Program-made: the position numbers and the translations under genes
Assembly: GCF_021655555.1 (NCBI RefSeq)
Contig: NZ_AP023086.1
Coordinates: 2,882,685-2,946,684 of the forward strand
Length of the DNA stretch: 64,000 nt
Reading direction: 5' to 3'
Origin: Marinagarivorans cellulosilyticus
Lineage (GTDB): Bacteria; Pseudomonadota; Gammaproteobacteria; Pseudomonadales; Cellvibrionaceae
Notes under the pieces: model-generated
Seen by the model: the letters and a program-made list of their open reading frames with translations, nothing else
Databases searched by the model: none
Told to the model about the DNA's origin: nothing
Shown here: piece by piece, positions 18,471 to 26,433 of the stretch
Layout of the letters: every line of letters begins with the position of its first letter
Numbering within the stretch: position 1 is the first letter of the stretch

Positions 18471-20492
18471 TTAATCATCAAACATATTCATAATGTTACT
18501 CACGGTTTCGCTTGCGCGTTGTTCTACTTGCGCAACACTGGCTTTGCCAAACCCTTCCATTTCTAAATCTTCTTCTGGTATTTCTTCAATAAAGCGGCTA
18601 GGTGATGTTTCTATTTTTTCGCCAAATTGCTTTCGGCTAGCGCTGAGTGTCATTGTGAGTGTTTTTTGAGCGCGGGTAATACCTACATAAGCTAAGCGGC
18701 GTTCTTCTTCGATGTTGTCGTCGTCAATACTGTTGCGGTGGGGGAGTAGTTCTTCTTCCATGCCGACTAAAAATACATGGGGGAATTCCAGCCCTTTACT
18801 TGCGTGTAGGGTCATTAATTGAACCTGATCAGAATCGTCTTCGTCTTCTTGCCGCTCCATTAAATCCATTAATAATAATTTAGCGATGGCGTTTTTAACG
18901 AACTCTTCGTTGTCTTCGGCGCTTTCGTCGCGCGCGATGGCATTTTCGATATTGTCGGTTAAATACCAAACATTTTGCATGCGTTTTTCGGCAACTTTGG
19001 CACTGCTGGCGTTTTGAAAAAGCCAGCCTTCGTAATCGATATCTTCGATCATTTCTCGAATGGCCGTGACGGGATTATTTTGGTGACAGTTATCGCGTAC
19101 ACGTTTTAGCCAGCCAGAAAACTCTCGCAGCCGCTCTAGACCTTTGGCGGGCAAAATGGCGTGTAAGCCCATTTCGTCGCAAGCAGTTAAAAGGCCTATT
19201 TCACGCTCGGTGGCATAGCGCCCTAAGGCCTCTAGTGTTGAGGTGCCTATTTGCCTGCGTGGTGTATTAATAACGCGCAAAAATGCGTTGTCGTCATCGC
19301 TATTTACCAATAATCGCAGGTAGGCCATGATGTCTTTAATTTCGGTGCGGGCAAAAAAGCTGGTGCCGCCACTAATATTGTAGGGTATTTGGTTTTGCTG
19401 CAATTTAATTTCGAGTATGCGGCTTTGGTGGTTGCCCCGGTATAAAATGGCGAAATCTTTAAAACTTAAACCACGACGCATTTTTTGATTGAGAATTTCC
19501 ATCGCGACGCGTTCGGCTTCGGCATCGTCGGTTGGGCAGCGGATTAAACGCAAGTGTTCGCCTAAACCAAAATCACTCCACAATGTTTTAGTGAATTCGT
19601 GCGGGTTGTGGCTAATCACTGCGTTGGCTACGCGCAAAATGCGGGCTGTAGAGCGGTAGTTTTGTTCTAGCTTAATAACGTGTAGGGAAGGGAAATCCTG
19701 TTTTAATAAACTTAAGTTTTCGGGGCGTGCGCCACGCCAAGCGTAAATACTTTGATCGTCGTCGCCGACCACGGTTAAACCGCCGCGCCCGCCAACAATT
19801 TGCTTTACCAGCTGATACTGACTTTCGTTGGTATCTTGATATTCGTCGACCAATAAATAACGCAATTTGTGTTGCCAGCGTTCAAGTACCGCAGGTTGGT
19901 CATTAAACAGTTTTACCGGCAGGCAAATAAGGTCGTCAAAGTCTACGGCGTTGTATGCTTGTAAAGCTTGGTTATAACGTTCAAAAACATTGGCAATGCA
20001 AAGCTCGGCAGGGCTATCTGCCCGGTTTAGGGCTTCTTTTGGGCTGATCATTGCACTTTTGAAGTTGGAAATTTCGCTTTGCACTAAATCGACATTATCG
20101 CTATCAAGCTCGTTTTGCTTGAGCATTATTTCTTTTAATAGCCCTTTCGCATCTTCGGCATCAAAAATCGAAAAGCCATTTTTTAAGCCTAAGGCTTTAT
20201 GTTCTTTGCGAATGATGTTCATGCCCAAGTTGTGAAAGGTCGATACCGTAAGCCCGCGAGAGGCCTTGCCTTTAACAAGCTTGTTTACGCGCTCTTTCAT
20301 TTCGCGCGCGGCTTTGTTGGTAAAGGTTACAGCAGCGATATTGCGCGCACCCATGCCGCATTCTTCAATGAGATAGGCAATTTTGCGGGTAATTACACTG
20401 GTTTTGCCAGAACCTGCGCCAGCCAGCACTAGGCATGGGCCTGCAATGTAATGAACGGCTTCGCTTTGACGGGGGTTAAGTTTGTTGGCCAT
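18471..20492 (-). CDS. rep: ATP-dependent DNA helicase Rep
   Basis: A 673-residue superfamily 1A 3'-5' DNA helicase that helps replication forks pass obstacles. Visible: Q-motif L-N-P-R-Q-S-E-A-V near residue 5, Walker A G-A-G-S-G-K-T with K30, motif Ia T-F-T-N-K-A-A, motif II D-E-Y-Q-D-T-N near 216, motif III D-D-D-Q-S-I-Y-A-W, and late motifs L-M-T-L-H-A-S-K-G-L-E-F and V-G-I-T-R-A-Q. Length and the start M-A-N-K-L-N-P-R-Q fit Rep rather than UvrD, which is longer. Confidence 0.93.
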   Translation of the reverse strand: MANKLNPRQSEAVHYIAGPCLVLAGAGSGKTSVITRKIAYLIEECGMGARNIAAVTFTNKAAREMKERVNKLVKGKASRGLTVSTFHNLGMNIIRKEHKALGLKNGFSIFDAEDAKGLLKEIMLKQNELDSDNVDLVQSEISNFKSAMISPKEALNRADSPAELCIANVFERYNQALQAYNAVDFDDLICLPVKLFNDQPAVLERWQHKLRYLLVDEYQDTNESQYQLVKQIVGGRGGLTVVGDDDQSIYAWRGARPENLSLLKQDFPSLHVIKLEQNYRSTARILRVANAVISHNPHEFTKTLWSDFGLGEHLRLIRCPTDDAEAERVAMEILNQKMRRGLSFKDFAILYRGNHQSRILEIKLQQNQIPYNISGGTSFFARTEIKDIMAYLRLLVNSDDDNAFLRVINTPRRQIGTSTLEALGRYATEREIGLLTACDEMGLHAILPAKGLERLREFSGWLKRVRDNCHQNNPVTAIREMIEDIDYEGWLFQNASSAKVAEKRMQNVWYLTDNIENAIARDESAEDNEEFVKNAIAKLLLMDLMERQEDEDDSDQVQLMTLHASKGLEFPHVFLVGMEEELLPHRNSIDDDNIEEERRLAYVGITRAQKTLTMTLSASRKQFGEKIETSPSRFIEEIPEEDLEMEGFGKASVAQVEQRASETVSNIMNMFDD

Positions 20493-20793
20493 GGGGTACA
20501 GCGGTCAAAAATGGGCGCTATTTATACCATGAAATGGGCTTTGATTCAGGCTATGCGTGCTTTTGGTATTCATTGATTGCCCTCGGTGTATGCGCAGCCT
20601 TGGGTCAAGTGTGCACTGGGTCTTGTTTTGGTGATGGCGACCGTTTATCGGCCATTTACCGGATGACTGACCCGACGATAGAGGTTGTTTTGACTAGGCT
20701 CTGAGAAGGTTATTTTGGCGCCTGCTGTCACATTGACGATGGGTTTGCTTGGGGCTGTTTCTATTTTGTGCGATGTATTAGGAGTACTGTATT
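20493..20793. other. intergenic region between rep and the GH9 gene
   Basis: About 300 bases between divergent genes. No RNA gene or repeat was recognised. It must contain the promoters of rep and the cellulase gene; a good AGGAG site lies at its right end (about 20780-20784). Confidence 0.4.
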
Positions 20794-23700
20794 TTGACAA
20801 AACAACTTTCGATGGCCATTTTTACACTGTGTTTAGGTAGCGTATTGGCGGCGCCGTTAAGCTATGGGATTGATAACGGTAGCCAGATGAATGCCAAGTT
20901 CCGCATTAACTATGCTGGTTATCTGCCGCAGGCGAGTAAAACGGCGCTATACATCAACCCATATACCGGCCCTGTAAATTGGCAAATTGCAGGCACCCAG
21001 TGCAGCGGCTCAGAAGATTCTTATATTAATAATGATATAAGTTCTGGCGATAGTTTTTACCGTATTGATTTTTCGCATTGCGTAGAAGAGGGAGATGGCT
21101 TGCGGCTGGTTATTGGTGCTGACCAATCGGTTCCTTTTAATATCAGCAATGACCCGTACGGCAATATCAAATACGAATTCTTTGATTATTTTAAGGACCA
21201 CGAAGGTGCTGCAACCTTTATTAATGCAAAAAATAACTGGGCGACAGGGCTCGCCATTAGTTTTTCGTATGTTAAAGATGCCGGCGATAACGGCGCTTAC
21301 CCTACCAATACCGCCGAGGCGGCATGGTCGCTAATTAATTTATTGGAAACCTACCCTGCGGTTAATAGTTATTACAGTAGCCAGTGGGCCGGCGCACGCA
21401 CGGTATACGAGCAATTATTGATTTTAACCGAGCAATTCGACCATGTGTTTGATCACGGTGGACCTTTAGCCATTGCTAAATTTCATACCAATGTTAATAG
21501 CTCTTGGGCTGCTTGCGCACCTTATACCAGTGGTACATGTATTTCTGAGCCAGAAACCAAAGCGACTTTCGCCAGCGCGCGTACACTGGCAGCGATGGCG
21601 CGTTTGCATTTAGATTATGCCTCTGAAGCTTTGGCTTTAACGGCCTACAACAATGCCAAAGCCGCGCTTGCTAGCGCGCAAAGCGAGCCCTTGGTATGCA
21701 ACCAAGCCGATGCGTTTGGCGGTGAGGGCGGCATGTACCCCGATAACGATAATTACAGTATTTACCGCAACCCTAAAGCCGCACGCGATAATTGTGCGCC
21801 CGATAAAGATAATACCGCCGACGACGAATATGCCGCTTTGGTAGAAACCTACCTGGCGGCTATTAAACTGGGGTTTACCACTGATGCGGCTAATTACCGC
21901 AGCCAAGTCATTAACCATGCGCGCTTTGCTGAGGCTTCGTCGTTTTGGTGGGGGGCTGTCAGTATGGAGGGGAATTTATCGCTGTTAACTCACGCGGCGT
22001 TACACTCCATTGACCTTACAGGGTTTAAAAATAATGTTCTTAATAAAGCCGATGCCATTCAAGCTAACCAAGCTTTAGGTTACCCAGGGGTTACTTGGGA
22101 CCCGACATCAAATGCTTGGGATAATGGCGATTTAGATAATGCGGATAACAATGTGCGCTGGGGTTCGCACCGTATGGCGTTAAACGATGCACGAATTTTA
22201 ATGGCGGCGTCTGAAATTCAGAAAGACGCGAATGAATCTGCCGCTGCAGCTGGTTATGCGCGCAGTGCCATTGAGGTGCTGGACCACATGAGCGGTATAA
22301 ACGCGATGAATTTAGCCATGTTTACCGCGCCGGATTATCCGCAGTTTGAAAATGCGGTAGAGCGCACGCACGATGGTGCGAATAACTCTGATTCGTGGTC
22401 GGGTAAGTTAGTGTTAGGCCCTAATAACTGGACCAACGCTGATGATGGTGCCATGCCCGCATTTAATAGCCAGCCTGGCCTTAAAATGTTTGCAGTGACG
22501 GGCACCGGTTGGTCATCGCGGGAAATATCTATCGATGCTAATGCGGCTTTGGTGCCAGTGGCTTATTTCGCTACCGAAATAGCACCGGCTATTTTAGCGC
22601 AGGACCCTTTAGGTAACACCACTTTGCCGGCCAACGTACCGGCAGCGCCTTCTTTGTTTAGCGCACAAGCCGGCGGTGCAAATAGCATCACGTTAAGCTG
22701 GCGCGATAATTCTGGCGCCAATGATGATGCCGAAACGGGTTTTTATGTTTACCGCAATAGCCAGAATGTTAAGCCGGCATCAGCTGTTACTAGCTTGCCA
22801 GCGGGGGCAACATCTTGGGTGGCTACTGGTTTGACTGCACAAACACCGTACTATTTTTGGCTAGAAGCCTTTAATGCGAATGGCGCATCAGCAGCTGTTG
22901 CTACAAATGCAACGACGACCGCTTTACCCGCATTTAGCAACTTGCTGGAAAACGGTGATTTCGCACTGTCGACCTCGGGTTGGTTGTGTACAACCCCCTC
23001 GGGCAATGCTACGTGCAGCGCGGCGGGCGGTGCTTATGCTGTGAATATTCAAAATGGCGGCTCTGCTGCATGGCATATTCAACCAAAGCAGGAAGGTTTA
23101 ACTTTAACCAGTGGTCAAACCTACACTTTTGCCTTTGATGCACGCGCGAGTGCAAGCCGAAACGCCGAAATTAAAGTCGAACGCAGTGGCTCGCCTTGGG
23201 AAGACTTTTCGCAAACGGGCGCTGGGCAGTCACTAACAACCACTATGCAGCGCTTTAGCTATACCTTCGAGATGCCCACTTCGTTAAGCAATGCTCGAGT
23301 TGTGATGAATGTGGGCAATAGCAATAGCGATATTGTTGTCGACAACATGTGGTTAGTGGCAGGTAGCGTAGACCCTTGTGGCGCAGTGGTAGGTTGCGAT
23401 GCAGCAGAGCCGCCCCCAAGTTACGAAATCACCGTTACCAGCGGCGCGAACGGTGCGGTATCGCCTGGCAGCATTGATGTTACTCAGGGCCATGATCAAA
23501 CCTTTAACATTACCCCCAATGCGGGCTACCACGTATTGAATGTGGTAAAAAATGGCATTTCTTTGGGGGCGCTAACAAGCGTTACTTTTACAGATGTAAA
23601 CGCTAGCCAAACTTTGCAGGTCGCATTTGAGCAAGATGCCGCGATAACGCATACCATTACTGTTGATGCTGGCCAAAACGGCACTATTTCGCCAACGTCG

Positions 23701-24372
23701 GCAGCGGTGGCTAATGGCGGCAGCGCGACTTTCAGCATTACGCCGAATACCGGTTTTCACATTTTGGATGTGACTAAAAACGGCGTGTCCTTGGGGTCGG
23801 TTGATAGTGTGAGCTTTGCCAATGTATCGGCAGATCAAACCCTAAGCGCAACTTTTGCACAAGATGCTGTTGCAAGTTATACCGTGGCGGTTAATGCGGG
23901 TGCTAATGGCAGTATATCGCCGACCACAGCCACTTTGACGCACGGCAGCAGCCAGACTTTTAGCGTTGTGCCTGATGCCGGTTACCGTGTGGCAGATGTG
24001 GTAGTTAATGGCCAATCTGTGGGCAACCTTACGAGCTACACGATTGAAAATATATCGAGCAATCAAAACCTGAGTGCAACCTTTGAGGTTGTTGCCAGCG
24101 GCGGTAATAGCCCTTGTGCTAATTATTGTAGCAACCCCGAAACCGTCACATCTGGCCAAAATAGCGGTGTAGGCACTGGTGATGTGTGCCAAGAAATTAA
24201 CAGCCCTATTCAAGGCGGCAATTGTTATAACTTAGCGAGCCCGCGGCAGTTGTCGGTTAATGGCCAAGTTATGTCGTGTAGTAGTTGGGATGTTCCAGCC
24301 CCCGAAAACGGTGGCTATTGCGTGCAAATAACTGCAGGTGGCGTACCTTGGGCGGGTTATTCGTACTGGTAG
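20794..24372 (+). CDS. multi-modular GH9 endoglucanase with FN3, CBM-like and InlB-type repeats
   Basis: A 1192-residue secreted cellulase. Order: signal peptide 1-25; N-terminal Ig-like cellulase domain about 34-120 (I-N-Y-A-G-Y-L-P); GH9 catalytic domain about 125-600 with D-A-G-D at 162-165 (catalytic base) and the acid Glu577 in R-E-I-S-I-D-A-N-A; fibronectin III about 608-710; CBM4/9-like jelly-roll about 717-855 (N-L-L-E-N-G-D-F start); three tandem InlB/Flg_new-type repeats of about 75 residues (876-1105); and a final module of about 85 residues with six cysteines and several aromatics, perhaps carbohydrate-binding. TTG at 20794 has GGAG nine bases upstream; an ATG at 20812 has none. 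It cleaves beta-1,4-glucan outside the cell. Confidence 0.92.
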   Translation: MTKQLSMAIFTLCLGSVLAAPLSYGIDNGSQMNAKFRINYAGYLPQASKTALYINPYTGPVNWQIAGTQCSGSEDSYINNDISSGDSFYRIDFSHCVEEGDGLRLVIGADQSVPFNISNDPYGNIKYEFFDYFKDHEGAATFINAKNNWATGLAISFSYVKDAGDNGAYPTNTAEAAWSLINLLETYPAVNSYYSSQWAGARTVYEQLLILTEQFDHVFDHGGPLAIAKFHTNVNSSWAACAPYTSGTCISEPETKATFASARTLAAMARLHLDYASEALALTAYNNAKAALASAQSEPLVCNQADAFGGEGGMYPDNDNYSIYRNPKAARDNCAPDKDNTADDEYAALVETYLAAIKLGFTTDAANYRSQVINHARFAEASSFWWGAVSMEGNLSLLTHAALHSIDLTGFKNNVLNKADAIQANQALGYPGVTWDPTSNAWDNGDLDNADNNVRWGSHRMALNDARILMAASEIQKDANESAAAAGYARSAIEVLDHMSGINAMNLAMFTAPDYPQFENAVERTHDGANNSDSWSGKLVLGPNNWTNADDGAMPAFNSQPGLKMFAVTGTGWSSREISIDANAALVPVAYFATEIAPAILAQDPLGNTTLPANVPAAPSLFSAQAGGANSITLSWRDNSGANDDAETGFYVYRNSQNVKPASAVTSLPAGATSWVATGLTAQTPYYFWLEAFNANGASAAVATNATTTALPAFSNLLENGDFALSTSGWLCTTPSGNATCSAAGGAYAVNIQNGGSAAWHIQPKQEGLTLTSGQTYTFAFDARASASRNAEIKVERSGSPWEDFSQTGAGQSLTTTMQRFSYTFEMPTSLSNARVVMNVGNSNSDIVVDNMWLVAGSVDPCGAVVGCDAAEPPPSYEITVTSGANGAVSPGSIDVTQGHDQTFNITPNAGYHVLNVVKNGISLGALTSVTFTDVNASQTLQVAFEQDAAITHTITVDAGQNGTISPTSAAVANGGSATFSITPNTGFHILDVTKNGVSLGSVDSVSFANVSADQTLSATFAQDAVASYTVAVNAGANGSISPTTATLTHGSSQTFSVVPDAGYRVADVVVNGQSVGNLTSYTIENISSNQNLSATFEVVASGGNSPCANYCSNPETVTSGQNSGVGTGDVCQEINSPIQGGNCYNLASPRQLSVNGQVMSCSSWDVPAPENGGYCVQITAGGVPWAGYSYW

Positions 24373-24400
24373 TGTAAGCAAAGTTGGTTATCTAAGCGTG

Positions 24401-24422
24401 AAGGCCCTTAATGGGCCTTTTT
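24401..24422 (+). terminator. intrinsic terminator after the GH9 gene
   Basis: AAGGCCC (24401-24407) and GGGCCTT (24413-24419) form a 7-bp stem with loop TTAAT, followed by T-run to 24422. Confidence 0.85.
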
Positions 24423-24499
24423 GTTGCGTTCGTACAATGCAGAGGCATGCAGTACAATGCCGCCTCTATTTCCTTTATCCAGCCCATTAGACTAAACGT

Positions 24500-24994
24500 A
24501 TGTTAAATAACGATATATTGCGCCGCTTGCGTTACACCTTTGATTTTACCGATACCCAAATGATAACGCTGTTCCAGCATGGCGGCAGCACTGTAACCCG
24601 CGAGCAGGTGAGTAGCTGGTTGAAAAAAGAAGATGCCCAAGGGTTTGTATCGTTAAATGATAAGAACTTGGCTATTTTCTTGAACGGCTTGATTATCGAC
24701 AAACGCGGCGCGCGCGAGGAACAACCGCCAAAACCGGAAGCAAAGCTCACCAATAATATGGTGATGATGAAGCTAAAAATAGCGCTTAATTTGCGCGCAG
24801 ACGATGTGTTGGCGTTGCTGGCACTGGCGAACTTTAAAATTAGCAAGCATGAGTTAAGCGCATTTTTTCGCCGCGCAGGGCATAAACAGTACCGTGAATG
24901 CCTTGATCAAGTATTGCGTAATTTCTTGCAGGGCATGCAATTAAAGTATCACGACAAAGTTGAGGGCAGGGCTTTTGATTGGGGTGAGCACTAA
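24500..24994 (+). CDS. DUF1456 (YehS-like) protein
   Basis: A 164-residue protein with two copies of the DUF1456 helical unit: N-D-I-L-R-R-L-R-Y-T-F-D near residue 3 and N-M-V-M-M-K-L-K-I-A-L-N-L near 90, each followed by a helix-turn-helix-like stretch ending in L-x-x-F-x-R/K (S-S-W-L-K-K and S-A-F-F-R-R). This is the pattern of YehS, whose function is unknown. ATG at 24500. It is convergent with the metallopeptidase-like gene, 18 bases apart. Confidence 0.85.
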   Translation: MLNNDILRRLRYTFDFTDTQMITLFQHGGSTVTREQVSSWLKKEDAQGFVSLNDKNLAIFLNGLIIDKRGAREEQPPKPEAKLTNNMVMMKLKIALNLRADDVLALLALANFKISKHELSAFFRRAGHKQYRECLDQVLRNFLQGMQLKYHDKVEGRAFDWGEH

Positions 24995-25012
24995 GAAGCT
25001 TCCTGTTTAGTT

Positions 25013-25522
25013 TTATGCCGCATAAATACTACCAAAAAGGTCCAGCTGGATTAAGTAAAGGCGCATATCAAATTCTAGCTGGTGGTAGTTTGGCTGCATG
25101 TGATGGCACAACCGGTAAAATGCTTTGTTGTGCTGCTTTTCCTTTAAATGCGCTAATTCGTGTACCACAATCATATTTAAAAAATCTTCCGGTGCTTTTT
25201 TAAAAACAGCGCCAATACGCACCTCATTTTTACTTTTTAGCTTCCCGCCTTGAACGCGCGAAACGTAACTGTGTAGCCCAAGCGCATTATGAATAACATG
25301 CAATTTGCTATCGTATATGACCTTGCTCAAGGGTGCAGATTTTTGCATGTATTGGTTTTTAATGTCGACAACATATTGGCGAAGGTCGTGATCGTTTGTA
25401 ATGCTATGGGTAGTAGGGTAGCGACTAAGCAGCACCTCGGCTAACCGGTTTTTATCGACTAATGCTTGAACTTGAGCAAGCACAGCAGGTGGGTAGTTTG
25501 CTAAATATTTTTGAATGGCCAT
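25013..25522 (-). CDS. YgjP-like zinc metallopeptidase (DUF45/M48-like)
   Basis: A 169-residue cytosolic protein with the zinc motif H-E-L-A-H at residues 121-125, preceded by a helix and followed by H-N-K-A-F-Y-R-L-C-H-H-M, the arrangement of DUF45/YgjP-like predicted metallopeptidases. The middle part has L-K-S-K-N-E-V-R-I-G-A-V-F-K, the strand that leads into the active-site helix. There is no signal peptide. Substrate is unknown. ATG at 25522. Confidence 0.82.
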   Translation of the reverse strand: MAIQKYLANYPPAVLAQVQALVDKNRLAEVLLSRYPTTHSITNDHDLRQYVVDIKNQYMQKSAPLSKVIYDSKLHVIHNALGLHSYVSRVQGGKLKSKNEVRIGAVFKKAPEDFLNMIVVHELAHLKEKQHNKAFYRLCHHMQPNYHQLEFDMRLYLIQLDLFGSIYAA

Positions 25523-25664
25523 AACGCTACTGTTTTTAAATTTTCTGTAATTTAGTTTGAGGGCGAATCCGGTGGATAAATATTTGTTTACCCATTTATA
25601 GAATGCATATTGTTATTACTACTTTTGGTTAGCTGTGTATCTGCGATTAGCTTATTCGCCTTAA

Positions 25665-26033
25665 GGGTATTCCTAAAAATACACTTTTTTCGCGAAGGCT
25701 GCGTCATCGTTTTTTTGTTCCTCGATATTTCGTTCCGCAATAGCTCATCGATATTGTACTCTCGCTAACTGCTCTTTGCGCTATTCTAATTAGCCACTCC
25801 GGTGTGCCGGTGTAATGTCTAATAAGAGGCATTCCGCCTCGATGCATTATCCTAAAACGTACGTTCTATACGGATGCAATGTCTAATAAATAAGTCTTGT
25901 GCCGATGCGTCGCTCACGCCCTCCACTCAGTCGTCAGGGGGGTACTTTATGGCCTAGGGTGGCATGTATGCAGGCAAGGCGGGCGATTTTCCTGCCCCCG
26001 CGTTCAGGAAAGATTACTATTTCTACAAACGTC
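25665..26033. mobile_element. diverged copy of a small inverted-repeat (MITE-like) element
   Basis: The left end GGGTATTCCTAAAAATACAC and right end ATTACTATTTCTACAAACGTC are degenerate forms of the ends of the element at 39174-39363. Shared inner sequence includes a GTTCCTCGATATTTCGTTCC-like block, the TCTAATAA hairpin unit, CCGATGCGTCGCTC and CTCAGTCGTC. It is longer than the other copy mainly because the hairpin unit occurs four times, plus extra sequence near the right end. No target duplication is evident. Confidence 0.65.
25785..25913. repeat. four tandem 32-nt hairpin units
   Basis: Units start at 25785, 25818, 25850 and 25882. The frame is T-C-T-A-A-T-A-A, a 5-bp stem with 5-nt loop, then GATGC and four more bases. 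Stems differ but still pair: GAGGC/GCCTC in unit 2, CGTA/TACG in unit 3, and GGTGC/GCACC in the single unit at 39252-39284. Units 1 and 4 are degenerate. Confidence 0.7.
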
Positions 26034-26433
26034 ATTAATGATAAATGACGGGGTACCCTTTGGTTGGAATGCGTCAAAAAAAAGTCGCTGAGTATAGGCT
26101 GTTTCATGAAAGTTTGTAAAAGTCATTTTGTTGGATCTTTGAAATCATTTTTTACCACGTGTGCTTTACTCGTCTGGTAAATATCATTTCATTTCTTTTC
26201 GCTGTTAAATTTAGAGTGGCTGAATGTAAGCCTGGTTACTTTTGAATATTAATAACTTGTTAGAACTAATTGGTTATATGCGGCAAATTTAAACAGTTGT
26301 ATTAAGAATTTCGGTCTAAGGTTTTAGCTGGTGTTGATAGAAGTTGTACCGCCAACCTTTTTACCGGCTGCGTTTAAGTGGTGAACAGGTTGACGGTGTT
26401 GCTTCACTTTTTAACTGGCAGCAGGAGCGAATA

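Larger units (their letters stand above)
25523..26433. other. long intergenic region upstream of the giant lipoprotein gene
   Basis: About 910 bases without a convincing gene. Positions 25665-26033 are a diverged copy of the inverted-repeat element also found at 39174-39363, with four tandem 32-nt hairpin units inside (25785-25913). The last 400 bases are AT-rich and probably contain the promoter of the giant gene; no hexamer pair was assigned. Confidence 0.6.

Noticed and set aside
25785..25913. CRISPR array
   Set aside because: The 32-nt units are directly adjacent with no spacers, and there are no cas genes.
25785..25913. Integron attC sites
   Set aside because: The units lack the RYYYAAC/GTTRRRY core sites, and no integrase or cassette genes are present.
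26344..26433. Earlier start for the giant lipoprotein
   Set aside because: It would put 30 residues before the signal peptide and lipobox; ATG 26434 has a clear AGGAG site.
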